Part shown: piece by piece, positions 56,379 to 64,000 of the stretch
Numbering within the stretch: the stretch's first letter is position 1
Layout: the number at the start of each line of letters is the position of its first letter
DNA from: Aeromicrobium choanae
Lineage (GTDB): Bacteria > Actinomycetota > Actinomycetes > Propionibacteriales > Nocardioidaceae
Direction: 5' to 3'
DNA length: 64,000 bases
NCBI RefSeq assembly: GCF_900167475.1
Contig: NZ_LT796768.1
Location: 1,550,001-1,614,000, forward strand
The notes under the pieces: model-generated
Told to the model about the DNA's origin: nothing
The model's input: the letters and a program-made list of their open reading frames with translations, nothing else
Databases searched by the model: none
Translations under genes and position numbers: made by a program

Positions 56379-57326
56379 ATGGCTGGAGGACTTGTCGCCC
56401 TGCTCGACGACGTGGCAGCGCTCGCCCGACTCGCGGCGGCGTCCGTCGACGACGTCGCGGCCGCGGCCGGCAAGGCGAGCGCGAAGGCGGCCGGCGTGGT
56501 CGTCGACGATGCCGCCGTCACCCCGCGCTACGTGCACGGTGTCGACCCGAAGCGCGAGCTGAGCATCATCTGGCGGATCGCCAAGGGCTCGCTGCGCAAC
56601 AAGATGCTGTTCATCCTGCCCGGACTGCTGGTGCTGAGCGAGTTCCTGCCGTGGGTGCTGACCCCGCTGCTGATGCTCGGCGGCACCTACCTGTGCTTCG
56701 AGGGCGCCGAGAAGATCTGGCACGTCCTGCACCCGCACGAGGAGAAGAAGGAGGAGCCCAGCAGCGCGCAGGGCCCCGAGGCCGAGAAGCAGGTCGTCTC
56801 CGGTGCGATCCGCACCGACTTCATCCTCTCCACCGAGATCATGGTCATCTCCCTCAACGAGGTGGCCGACGAGTCGCTCGTCTCGCGAGCGGTGATCCTG
56901 GCGATCGTGGCCCTGGGCATCACCGCCCTCGTCTACGGCGTGGTGGCGCTCATCGTGCGCATGGACGACGTGGGCCTGGGGCTCGCGGGTCGTCCGTCGA
57001 AGCTCGCCCAGCGCGTGGGCCGGATGCTGGTGGTGGCGATGCCGAAGGTGCTCTCGGCGCTGGCGGTCATCGGCATCGCCGCGATGCTCTGGGTCGGCGG
57101 GCACATCATCCTCGTCGGCACCGACGACCTCGGCTGGCACACGATCTACGGCTGGGTGCACGACCTCGAGCACTGGATCGCCGGCGTCATGCCCTTCGCC
57201 GACGGCGCCTTCGAGTGGGTGGCCAACACCGCCGCCTCCGCCCTGCTGGGCCTGGCGATCGGCGCCGTCGTGGTGGCCCTCGTCAACCTCGTCAAGCGGC
57301 TCGTCGGCGGCCGCGCCAAGCACTGA
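56379..57326 (+). CDS. DUF808 family membrane protein (YedI-like)
   Basis: A 315-residue integral membrane protein of the DUF808 family. The N-terminus AGGLVALLDDVAALARLAAASVDDVAAAAGKASAKAAGVVVDDAAVTPRYV is characteristic, followed by KRELSIIWRIAKGSLRNK, several helices, the FEGAEKIWH segment and IRTDFILSTEIMVISLNEV. It has about eight hydrophobic segments. Function unknown; it is usually a single gene. The leaderless start is set by TACCCT at 56367-56372. Confidence 0.85.
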   Translation: MAGGLVALLDDVAALARLAAASVDDVAAAAGKASAKAAGVVVDDAAVTPRYVHGVDPKRELSIIWRIAKGSLRNKMLFILPGLLVLSEFLPWVLTPLLMLGGTYLCFEGAEKIWHVLHPHEEKKEEPSSAQGPEAEKQVVSGAIRTDFILSTEIMVISLNEVADESLVSRAVILAIVALGITALVYGVVALIVRMDDVGLGLAGRPSKLAQRVGRMLVVAMPKVLSALAVIGIAAMLWVGGHIILVGTDDLGWHTIYGWVHDLEHWIAGVMPFADGAFEWVANTAASALLGLAIGAVVVALVNLVKRLVGGRAKH

Positions 57327-57353
57327 CCGCCTGCACCTGCCGCCAGAAATGGC

Positions 57354-57400
57354 GATCGGGGAGTTCCGCGGTCATCTGGTGACGGCAGAACTCCCCGATC
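57354..57400. terminator. Bidirectional hairpin between DUF808 and ino1 genes
   Basis: Perfect 13-bp arms GATCGGGGAGTTC (57354-57366) and complement (57388-57400) with a 21-base loop that itself can form a small GTCA/TGAC stem. It lies between convergent genes. Confidence 0.65.
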
Positions 57401-57415
57401 AGGAGCGTCGGTGAC

Positions 57416-58516
57416 TCAGCGCTCCTCGGTGCCCGCGATGAAGGCCTCGAGGCGCTCGCGGCCCTCGTCGTCGGGACGCTGCTCCGGCGGCGACTTCATC
57501 AGGTACGACGACGCCGACAGCAGGGCGCCCGAGACGCCGCGGTCCTTGGCGATCTTCGCCGCGCGGATGGCGTCGATGATGATGCCGGCCGAGTTGGGCG
57601 AGTCCCAGACCTCGAGCTTGTACTCCAGGTTGATGGGCGCGTCACCGAACGCGCGGCCCTCGAGGCGCACGTAGGCCCACTTGCGGTCGTCGAGCCACGC
57701 CACGTAGTCCGACGGACCGATGTGGACGTTCTTGTCGTCGACCTTGCCGGCCAGCGAGCCGTGCAGGTTCGAGGTGACGGCCTGGGTCTTGGAGACCTTC
57801 TTGGACTCCAGGCGATCACGCTCGAGCATGTTCTTGAAGTCCATGTTGCCGCCGACGTTGAGCTGGTACGTGCGGTCCAGGGCGACGCCCCGGTCCTCGA
57901 ACAGCTTCGCCATGACGCGGTGCGTGATCGTGGCGCCGACCTGGCTCTTGATGTCGTCGCCGATGATCGGGACGCCGGCGTCCTCGAACTTCTTGGCCCA
58001 CTCGGGGTCCGACGCGATGAACACGGGCAGGGCGTTGACGAACGCGACCTTCGCGTCGATGGCGCACTGCGCGTAGAACTTGTCGGCCTCCTCCGAGCCC
58101 ACGGGCAGGTAGGAGACGAGCACGTCGGCCTGCGTGTCCTTGAGGACCTGCACGACGTCGACCGGCTCGGCATCGGACTGATCGATGGTCTCGAGGTAGT
58201 ACTTGCCCAGGCCGTCGAGCGTCGGACCACGCTGGACCGTCACGCCGAGCGGCGGGACGTCGGTGATCTTGATGGTGTTGTTCTCGCTGGCCTGGGTGGC
58301 CTCGGCAAGGTCGAAGCCGACCTTCTTGGCGTCCACGTCGAACGCGGCCACGAACTCCACGTCGTTGACGTGGTACTGGCCGAACTTGACGTGCATGAGC
58401 CCGGGGACGTTGCCCTCGGGGTCGGCGTCCTTGTAGTACTCGACGCCCTGGATCAGGGACGTGGCGCAGTTTCCAACGCCGACGATGGCCACGCGGACCT
58501 TGTTCTCCGAACTCAT
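57416..58516 (-). CDS. ino1: myo-Inositol-1-phosphate synthase
   Basis: A 366-residue NAD-dependent enzyme of the actinobacterial MIPS type (about 365 residues), converting glucose 6-phosphate to inositol 3-phosphate for mycothiol and phosphatidylinositol. The NAD motif is [20 protein letters not shown]; the catalytic region includes [16 protein letters not shown] and [12 protein letters not shown], with the Lys residues of [11 protein letters not shown]. It is seven bases downstream of the padR gene in one operon. ATG preceded by GAGG. Confidence 0.95.
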   Translation of the reverse strand: MSSENKVRVAIVGVGNCATSLIQGVEYYKDADPEGNVPGLMHVKFGQYHVNDVEFVAAFDVDAKKVGFDLAEATQASENNTIKITDVPPLGVTVQRGPTLDGLGKYYLETIDQSDAEPVDVVQVLKDTQADVLVSYLPVGSEEADKFYAQCAIDAKVAFVNALPVFIASDPEWAKKFEDAGVPIIGDDIKSQVGATITHRVMAKLFEDRGVALDRTYQLNVGGNMDFKNMLERDRLESKKVSKTQAVTSNLHGSLAGKVDDKNVHIGPSDYVAWLDDRKWAYVRLEGRAFGDAPINLEYKLEVWDSPNSAGIIIDAIRAAKIAKDRGVSGALLSASSYLMKSPPEQRPDDEGRERLEAFIAGTEER

Positions 58517-58523
58517 GGAGACC

Positions 58524-59105
58524 TCACTTTTCCTTGTCTGTCGTACTGGTTTCTTCGTGCTCCGTGAACGCGTCGGCGCGTTCACGGTCGATCAACTCGG
58601 TCAACCAGTTGATCTCGCGCTCCACGGACTCGAGGCCGTGGCGCTGGAGCTCGCGGGTGTAGGCGTCCATGCGCTCGCGGCGGTGGGCCGCAGCCGTGCG
58701 GACGTTGTCGAGGCGCTCCTCGAGGCGGGACCGGCGCCCTTCGAGGATGCGCACCCGGGTGGGGGAGCTGGTGCGCGCGAACAGCGCGAACCGCACCCCG
58801 AAGTTCTCGTCGTCCCAGGCCGAGGGGCCACCGTCCTCGAGCAGGGAGGTGAAGTACTCCTTGCCCTCGGCGGTGAGCCGGTAGACGATGCGCGGGCGCT
58901 TGCCGCGCGGCGACGTCTCGGTGTCGGCGGCGATGAAACCGCCACGGGTCAGCTGCTTGAGGCAGGGATAGAGCGTGCCGTAGGACAGCAGCCGGGTCCA
59001 ACCGAGCAGGCCGTTGACGTGCTTGCGCAGCTCGTACCCGTGCATGGGGGAGTCGGCGAGCAGGCCGAGGACGGCCAGCTCCAGTGCTGCTCCACGTCGT
59101 GCCAT
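58524..59105 (-). CDS. PadR-family regulator, co-transcribed with ino1
   Basis: A 193-residue winged-helix protein: [25 protein letters not shown] and [21 protein letters not shown] are the PadR signature, and [18 protein letters not shown] forms the wing. The C-terminal half is a long helical dimerisation domain. It matches Rv0047c, which likewise precedes ino1 in mycobacteria. ATG with a GGGGAGG site. It probably controls its own operon from the dyad at 59153-59165. Confidence 0.88.
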   Translation of the reverse strand: MARRGAALELAVLGLLADSPMHGYELRKHVNGLLGWTRLLSYGTLYPCLKQLTRGGFIAADTETSPRGKRPRIVYRLTAEGKEYFTSLLEDGGPSAWDDENFGVRFALFARTSSPTRVRILEGRRSRLEERLDNVRTAAAHRRERMDAYTRELQRHGLESVEREINWLTELIDRERADAFTEHEETSTTDKEK

Positions 59106-59152
59106 CGTCGCCTCCCCCCACCGTGAGTTCCGTTCGATGCCACGAACGGCTA

Positions 59153-59165
59153 TATCGGTACGATA
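59153..59165. promoter_or_regulatory. Candidate PadR operator
   Basis: TATCGGTACGATA is a perfect 5-bp inverted repeat with spacer GTA, within an AT-richer stretch (TATATCGGTACGATACAT). It lies 48 bases upstream of padR and between it and the divergent penicillin-binding protein gene. Confidence 0.5.
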
Positions 59166-59271
59166 CATCGAGTCGGGCGAAAATCGAGACCCCGACCCCG
59201 GCGGTCATGGGTTTCTCAGGAAGTTCCGTCAGACTGTTGCGTTGGTAGTCGTCGTCCGGAAGGAACGATTC

Positions 59272-61458
59272 GTGGCGAAAACTCGCACGAAGAAGAAGCA
59301 GGGCCGTCTCTCGAGGTTCGCCCGAGGGATCGGTGGGAACGGTTCGTGGCCCGTCCGCGTGCTGCGGTGGATGCTCTTCCTCGCGGTCCTCGGCTTCATC
59401 GCCGGGGCCCTGTTGTTCGCGACCCTCTACGCGACCGTGAAGATCCCCGACCCCAACGCGGACTTCCAGACCGAGACCACGAACGTCTACTACTCCGACG
59501 GCAAGACCAAGCTCGGCAGCTTCGCCACGCAGAACCGCGAGAGCCTGGAGTTCGACGAGATCCCCGAGGTCATGCGCGACGCCGTCGTGGCCGCCGAGGA
59601 CCGCACGTTCTGGGAGAACCGCGGCATCGACGTCCGCGGCATCGTCCGCGCCGCCCGCAACAACGCGACGAGCGGCCAGATCACCGGCGGCGGCTCCACG
59701 ATCACGCAGCAGTACGTCAAGATCCTCTACCTCAACCAGGACCGCTCCTACACGCGCAAGGCGAAGGAGGCGATCCTCTCGGTCAAGATCCACAACCAGC
59801 TGACGAAGTCCGAGATCCTCGAGGGCTACCTCAACACGATCTACTACGGCAACGGCTCCTACGGCGTCGAGGTCGCGTCGCGCACGTACTTCGGCAAGCC
59901 CGCCGCCAAGCTCAACGTCGGCCAGGCCGCGTTCCTGGCCACCGTGATCAACAACCCCTCGTACTTCGACCCCTACGCCGAGGGCGCGAAGGACCGCGTC
60001 CTGCCGCGCTACAACTACGTGCTCGACGGCATGGTCAAGCAGGGCTCCATCACAGCCGAGCAGGCCGCCGCCCACAAGGGCAAGTTCCCCAAGTTCAAGA
60101 AGCAGCGCGCCAACCAGCGCTTCGAGGGTCCGAAGGGCCACGTGCTGGACCTGGTGCGCAAGCAGATGGCCGCCGAGGGCTTCCTCGACTCCGAGATCGA
60201 GGGCGGCGGCCTGCGCGTCGTCACCACGATCGACAAGGACAAGCAGGACGACGCCATCGACGCCGTCAAGCAGGTGCGCCCGGACGGCCTGGACGAGCTG
60301 AACACGGCGCTCGTCTCGGTGCAGCCCGGCACGGGCGCGGTCCGCTCGATGTACGGCGGTCCCGACTACCTCAAGAACCAGCTGAACTGGGCCACGCTCG
60401 GCACGCAGCCGGGCTCGACGTTCAAGGTCTTCGCGGTCATCGCGGCGCTGGAGAACGGCTACAGCCTCCAGACGAGCCTCAACGGCAACGCGCCCCTGAG
60501 GATCGGCGACGCCGAGATCCAGAACCAGGGCGACTCCGGCGGCCGCTCCTACGGACGGATCAACCTCGAGCGCGCGACCGAGTTCTCGGTCAACACCGCG
60601 TTCGTCGACCTCACCGACCAGATGAAGGACGGCGAGGAGAAGATCATCGAGGCGGCCCGCGAGGCCGGCCTCCCCGACTCCACGCTCGAACGGATCGATC
60701 CCGTCATCGGCGTCTCGCTGGGCTACGCGCCCGTCTCGCCGATCGACATGGCCAACGCCTACGCCACGATCGCGGCCGAGGGCAAGCGCGCCGACTGGTA
60801 CGTCATCGAGCGCGTGAACGACCGCAGCGGCGCCCGCGTGTTCAAGCACAACGTCGCCACGACGCAGGCCATCGACGAGGACGTCGCGGCCGACACGCTG
60901 GCCGCGATGCAGACCGTCGTGCGCAGCGGCTCGGGCCGTCAGGCCGCCACGTTCTGCCCCACCGCGGGCAAGACCGGCACGGCCACCGCCACCGACGGTG
61001 ACGGCGACAACGAGCGCGTCTCGTCCTCCTGGTTCGTGGGCGCCACGCCGAAGCTGGCCACGGCGGTCATGTACAACCGCGGCAAGGGCAACGAGGAGCT
61101 CGAGGGCTACCTCAACCCGTTCTTCGGCGGCACCTACCCGGCACAGACCTTCAGCGCGTTCATGAACAGCGCGCTCGAGGGCTCCGAGTGCGGCTCGTTC
61201 CCGCCGCGGGCGAACATCAAGGCCGACAAGGGCACGGCCATCTCCAACACGCCTCCGAAGAAGCAGGAGCCGGAGAAGAAGAAGACCGAGCCCACGAAGC
61301 GGCCGACGACGCCGGCTCCCAAGCCGACGACTCCCGCGCCGACCACACCGGCTCCGACGACTCCGCCGCCGACCACCACGCCCCCGCCGTCGCCCGACCC
61401 GACCCTGCCCACGCCCGGTGGCGGGGAGGGTGCCGGCGGCGGAGGCGGACGGGACTGA
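59272..61458 (+). CDS. ponA: Class A penicillin-binding protein (PonA1-like)
   Basis: A 728-residue bifunctional peptidoglycan synthase. A short basic cytoplasmic start and a membrane anchor (MLFLAVLGFIAGALLFATLYA) are followed by the GT51 domain with catalytic Glu in AAEDRTFWENRGID near 102 and GGSTITQQYVK. The transpeptidase domain has STFK (Ser nucleophile, near 385), SVN and KTG (GKTGTA). The last 75 residues are a Pro/Thr-rich wall-spanning tail ending in Gly. GTG at 59272 follows GGAAGGAA at good spacing. The ino1-padR-ponA neighbourhood matches mycobacteria. Confidence 0.94.
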   Translation: MAKTRTKKKQGRLSRFARGIGGNGSWPVRVLRWMLFLAVLGFIAGALLFATLYATVKIPDPNADFQTETTNVYYSDGKTKLGSFATQNRESLEFDEIPEVMRDAVVAAEDRTFWENRGIDVRGIVRAARNNATSGQITGGGSTITQQYVKILYLNQDRSYTRKAKEAILSVKIHNQLTKSEILEGYLNTIYYGNGSYGVEVASRTYFGKPAAKLNVGQAAFLATVINNPSYFDPYAEGAKDRVLPRYNYVLDGMVKQGSITAEQAAAHKGKFPKFKKQRANQRFEGPKGHVLDLVRKQMAAEGFLDSEIEGGGLRVVTTIDKDKQDDAIDAVKQVRPDGLDELNTALVSVQPGTGAVRSMYGGPDYLKNQLNWATLGTQPGSTFKVFAVIAALENGYSLQTSLNGNAPLRIGDAEIQNQGDSGGRSYGRINLERATEFSVNTAFVDLTDQMKDGEEKIIEAAREAGLPDSTLERIDPVIGVSLGYAPVSPIDMANAYATIAAEGKRADWYVIERVNDRSGARVFKHNVATTQAIDEDVAADTLAAMQTVVRSGSGRQAATFCPTAGKTGTATATDGDGDNERVSSSWFVGATPKLATAVMYNRGKGNEELEGYLNPFFGGTYPAQTFSAFMNSALEGSECGSFPPRANIKADKGTAISNTPPKKQEPEKKKTEPTKRPTTPAPKPTTPAPTTPAPTTPPPTTTPPPSPDPTLPTPGGGEGAGGGGGRD

Positions 61459-61470
61459 GTCCCGCTCGGC

Positions 61471-62505
61471 TCAGGCCTCGCGGATCGTGTCGAAGCTGGC
61501 GATCGTGTAGCGCACCTGCGCGGGCACGGTGTCGCCCACGGCCGGCACGGTCGCGCCCTCGGGCAGCAGCACCATGCTGGCCTGCATGTGGGGCGGCTCG
61601 ACGAACCAGCGCAGCTTCCCGTCGATGGTGAACGGCGACAGCGCGAGGCCCGCGGCCGCCAGGCCGCCCTTGGCCGCGGCCTTGCCGCGGCCGGCGACGC
61701 CGGTCACCGCACGCGGGGCCTCGAGTCCGATGCCGTGGCTCGTGCCCCCGGCGATCACCAGCACGTGGCCCGCCCGGGGCACGCGGCCCTGGCGGTAGCC
61801 GATCCGCTCGCCGCGCTGCACGGTGTGCACGTCCATCACGGTGGCGCGGACGCTGAACGCGTCGAGGCGTCCGAGCCACAGGCCCGTGCCCACACGCGGG
61901 CGGATGGTCAGCTGCGGCCGCTCGGTGCGCAGCTGCTCCAGCTGGGGTCCGGTCAGGTGCGAGCAGAACACCGTGGTCGTCTCCAGCGCGGAGGTCTCCA
62001 GGACGGCGCACCACATGCGGGCCTCATCGAGGTTGCCGCCGGTCATCGGCAGGTGCATCGCGAGTCCCTCGACCACGAGTCCCGCCTCGGCCAGCGTGCG
62101 GGCAGCCTCGGTGAGGCGGTGGCGGTCGAAGCCGTGACGCGCCATGGAGGTCTCGATCTCGACCAGGACGCGGGCGCCGGGCAGCTGGGCGGCGAGGGCC
62201 GGGATGTCCTCGAGCCGGCCGAGCGTGTGCACGAGTCGGGGATCGGCGACGCGTCGCGAGAACGGGCGCCACGGCGTCAGCACCTGCACGTCGCCGGTGA
62301 AGGCGCCGAGCAGCTCGTCGGCCTCCTCGTAGGTGCCGACGGCGATCAGGTCGAGGCCCAGCCCGCCGGCCTCGCGCGCGAGCCGCTGGCGTCCGAGCCC
62401 GTAGCCGTTCCCCTTGACCACCGGGACCAGGCCCGGCAGCGCGGCGTGGGTCGTGGCCAGGTGGGCTCGCCAGTCGGCGGCACGGATCTCGAGGTCGAAC
62501 GCCAT
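61471..62505 (-). CDS. alr: Alanine racemase family PLP enzyme
   Basis: A 344-residue fold-type III PLP enzyme. The PLP lysine is in LVPVVKGNGYGLG near 30, and the second-domain Tyr of the active site is probably in GERIGYRQGRVP near 237. The N-terminal barrel has EIETSMARHGFD in place of the usual DTGMxRxG. The differences and length (short of 360-380) make it an outlying member, so broad-substrate or biosynthetic racemase is also possible. It lies 73 bases downstream of a FemABX gene on the same strand, fitting a peptidoglycan-peptide role. ATG at 62505. Confidence 0.78.
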   Translation of the reverse strand: MAFDLEIRAADWRAHLATTHAALPGLVPVVKGNGYGLGRQRLAREAGGLGLDLIAVGTYEEADELLGAFTGDVQVLTPWRPFSRRVADPRLVHTLGRLEDIPALAAQLPGARVLVEIETSMARHGFDRHRLTEAARTLAEAGLVVEGLAMHLPMTGGNLDEARMWCAVLETSALETTTVFCSHLTGPQLEQLRTERPQLTIRPRVGTGLWLGRLDAFSVRATVMDVHTVQRGERIGYRQGRVPRAGHVLVIAGGTSHGIGLEAPRAVTGVAGRGKAAAKGGLAAAGLALSPFTIDGKLRWFVEPPHMQASMVLLPEGATVPAVGDTVPAQVRYTIASFDTIREA

Positions 62506-62578
62506 GGCCCCATCATTCCCGACCTGCCCCGAGAAGCCTCCTCCGGCGTGGACGGGACCGCGCAGGCAGCGGCGACGG

Positions 62579-63691
62579 TCAGCCGCGACGCTTCATGTAC
62601 GCCGTGAACGCGGCGTACAAGGGGCGGTTCAGCGGCAGGTCCCACTCGCCGAGGTACTCCACGGCCTCGCCGCCGGTACCGACCTTGAACTGGAGCAGGC
62701 CCACATGGGAGTCGTCGGTGTCGAGGGTGTCGGTGATGCCCCGCAGGTCGTAGACCTCGGCCCCGCCGGCGAGCGCGTCGCGCATCATCTGCCACTGCAC
62801 CGCGTTCGAGCCGCGGACCTCGCGCTTGGCGGTGGTGGAGGCGCCGTAGGAGTACCAGGCGTGCGTGCCGACCTGCACGAGCGTGGTGGCGGCGACGAGG
62901 TCGCCCTCGTGACGGGCCAGGTAGAGGCGCAGGCGCTGGGGGTCCTCGGCGGTCATCGCGTCCCACATCGTCTGGAAGTACGAGAGCGGCCGCGGCGTGA
63001 AGTGGTCGCGCTCGGCGGTCTCGACGTAGACGCGGTGGAACTCCGCGAGGTCGTCGCGGGTGCCCTCGGTGACCTCGACGCCCTGCTTGGCGGCCTTGCG
63101 GATGTTGCGGCGCCACAGCTGGTTCATGCCGGCGAGGACGTCGTCCTCGGTGCGGCCCGCGAGCGGGACCTGGAAGTTGTACTTGGGCTGCCCGGCGGAG
63201 AAGCCGCCCTCGGCCGCCTGCTCGCGCCAGCCGAGGGAGCGGAGCTGCTGGGCCACGGCGAGCGCGGTGTCGTCGGTGTGGTCGGCGGGGACGTCGCCGA
63301 GGCGGTTGAGGACGTCGTCGGCGAGCGCGGCCTTGAGGGTGGCGGCCTCCCAGCGACGGGTCACCAGAGCCGGTCCCATGCGGATGCCGAAGGCGCCGTT
63401 GGCCTTGAGGTGGGCGCTCATCGCGTCGAGCGCCTCGGGCACGTCGTGGCTCCAGTCCAGCACCGGGCCCTCGGGCAGGTAGGCCAGGTAGCGCTTGAGC
63501 TTCGGCACCTGGCGGTACAGCACGAGACCGACCCCGACGAGGTCGTCGCCGCGGAACCAGCCGATCGACTCGCCCCGCCACTCGGACTTCACCGCCGACC
63601 ACGCGGGGGTCTGCAGGAAACTCGCCGAACCGCGTTCGGCGATGAACGCCAGGTGCTGTTCGGCCGCGATGGTTCGTACGTGCAGGGTCAC
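62579..63691 (-). CDS. FemABX-type peptidoglycan bridge aminoacyltransferase
   Basis: A 370-residue protein of two GNAT-like lobes. N-terminal: FLQTPAWSAVKSEWRGESIGWF and LKRYLAYLPEGPVLDW; C-terminal: RRNIRKAAKQGVEV, then DLVAATTLVQVGTHAWYSYGASTTAKR. These are FemX/FemAB family landmarks; such enzymes attach an amino acid from aminoacyl-tRNA to lipid II. The predicted amino acid (commonly Gly in LL-diaminopimelate organisms) is an inference. GTG at 63691 lies six bases after TAGCCT (63698-63703), so the start is at the transcription start. Forms an operon with the racemase gene. Confidence 0.88.
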   Translation of the reverse strand: MTLHVRTIAAEQHLAFIAERGSASFLQTPAWSAVKSEWRGESIGWFRGDDLVGVGLVLYRQVPKLKRYLAYLPEGPVLDWSHDVPEALDAMSAHLKANGAFGIRMGPALVTRRWEAATLKAALADDVLNRLGDVPADHTDDTALAVAQQLRSLGWREQAAEGGFSAGQPKYNFQVPLAGRTEDDVLAGMNQLWRRNIRKAAKQGVEVTEGTRDDLAEFHRVYVETAERDHFTPRPLSYFQTMWDAMTAEDPQRLRLYLARHEGDLVAATTLVQVGTHAWYSYGASTTAKREVRGSNAVQWQMMRDALAGGAEVYDLRGITDTLDTDDSHVGLLQFKVGTGGEAVEYLGEWDLPLNRPLYAAFTAYMKRRG

Positions 63692-63697
63692 GGCTCG

Positions 63698-63703
63698 AGG
63701 CTA
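63698..63703 (-). promoter_or_regulatory. -10 hexamer TAGCCT for the FemABX gene (leaderless)
   Basis: TAGCCT on the minus strand, six bases, then GTG at 63691. The iron box starts 15 bases further upstream. Confidence 0.5.
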
Positions 63704-63717
63704 TCCAACGATGTTTG

Positions 63718-63731
63718 TTAGGCTGGCCTAA
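63718..63731. promoter_or_regulatory. DtxR/IdeR-type iron box
   Basis: TTAGGCTGGCCTAA is a near-perfect dyad matching the core of the iron box (TTAGGTTAGGCTAACCTAA). It lies 72 bases upstream of the siderophore-interacting protein gene and in the divergent gap with the FemABX gene. Confidence 0.8.
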
Positions 63732-63803
63732 CGCAGTACCCCGGACGCGCCTGGAGGCCGGCCCGGGCCGGGCCGCCCGGCGGCCGATCATCGGAGGATC
63801 CCT

Positions 63804-64000
63804 GTGAAGACCTTTGTCGCGACCGTCCTCGGTCGCCGCGTCCTGACCCCGCACCTCGTCTCGATCACCCTCGGGGAGATCGACGAGTGGGAGTCCACCG
63901 GCATCCCCGACGAGTACGTCCGCCTGCTGCTGCCGCCGCGCCCCGATGCCCCCGTCGTCCTGCCCGAGATCGGCGAGGACTGGTCGGTCACCTACCCCGA
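63804..64000 (+). CDS. Siderophore-interacting protein (ferric-siderophore reductase), 3' truncated
   Basis: The first 65 residues of a FAD-dependent siderophore-interacting protein of the ViuB type: KTFVATVLGRRVLTPHLVSITLG, then the YVRLLLPPR flavin-binding strand typical of the family. The protein would release iron from siderophores in the cytoplasm. GTG at 63804 has GGAGG upstream. An iron box in the promoter predicts expression under iron limitation. The window ends within the gene. Confidence 0.85.
   Translation, partial: MKTFVATVLGRRVLTPHLVSITLGEIDEWESTGIPDEYVRLLLPPRPDAPVVLPEIGEDWSVTYP

Noticed and set aside
61300-61458. Tandem repeat in the 3' end of the penicillin-binding protein gene
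   Set aside because: The repeated CCGACGACTCC-like bases only encode the Pro/Thr-rich tail common in this family.

Overview
The window is very GC-rich, densely packed DNA from an actinobacterium. Several things point to the Nocardioidaceae, perhaps an Aeromicrobium-like organism: a C50-carotenoid cluster, an F420-type luciferase-like oxidoreductase, a polyphosphate glucokinase, actinobacterial inositol-phosphate synthase, a gyrA-DUF3566-tRNA-Ile-DLW-39-tRNA-Ala string, and a chromosome origin ordered gyrA-gyrB-DUF721-recF-gnd-dnaN-dnaA / rpmH-rnpA-yidD-yidC-khpB-rsmG-parA-parB. The family assignment is an inference from gene content, not from a database match.

Layout. 1-3.1 kb: end of a peptide ABC transporter, with the second permease fused to both ATPases. 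3.2-8.8 kb: a DevR/DevS-like two-component pair, a universal stress protein behind a DosR-like box, a DUF2236 protein, a YtxH-like protein, an LLM oxidoreductase and a MarR regulator. 8.9-14.6 kb: seven translationally coupled carotenoid genes (idi-crtE-crtB-crtI-crtYe-crtYf-crtEb) for a C50 xanthophyll. 14.6-18.5 kb: membrane, Nudix and hypothetical genes, including a less GC-rich nuclease-like gene beside tRNA-Ala. 18.5-36.2 kb: the origin region with gyrase, replication genes, oriC, the ribosomal protein L34/RNase P/YidC group and the ParAB-parS segregation system. 36.2-44.4 kb: thioredoxin system, pseudokinase, MurJ, DUF6049 and CCA-adding enzyme. 44.4-46.1 kb: an ABC-F protein with an attenuator-like leader. 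46.2-53.8 kb: a Liv-type importer that contains an acyl-CoA ligase, with a divergent TetR regulator. 53.8-64 kb: polyphosphate glucokinase, an unknown secreted protein, DUF808 protein, PadR-ino1, a class A penicillin-binding protein, alanine racemase, a FemABX transferase and the start of an iron-regulated siderophore-interacting protein.

The window joins chromosome replication, supercoiling, segregation and cell-wall synthesis. Regulators with readable candidate operators (DevR-like, MarR, TetR, PadR, DtxR/IdeR-type) sit beside likely targets. A recurrent promoter design, a -10 hexamer (TANNNT) followed six or seven bases later by the start codon, suggests that about a dozen genes are leaderless. 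Two families of non-coding repeats stand out: a GTTAAC/GGGGAAAC palindromic element between convergent genes (3.2 and 46.1 kb), and a roughly 51-bp element with DnaA-box-like parts (8.2, 15.9 and 16.3 kb). No insertion sequence, prophage, rRNA or CRISPR array was seen. All product names rest on motif and context reading; no search was run.
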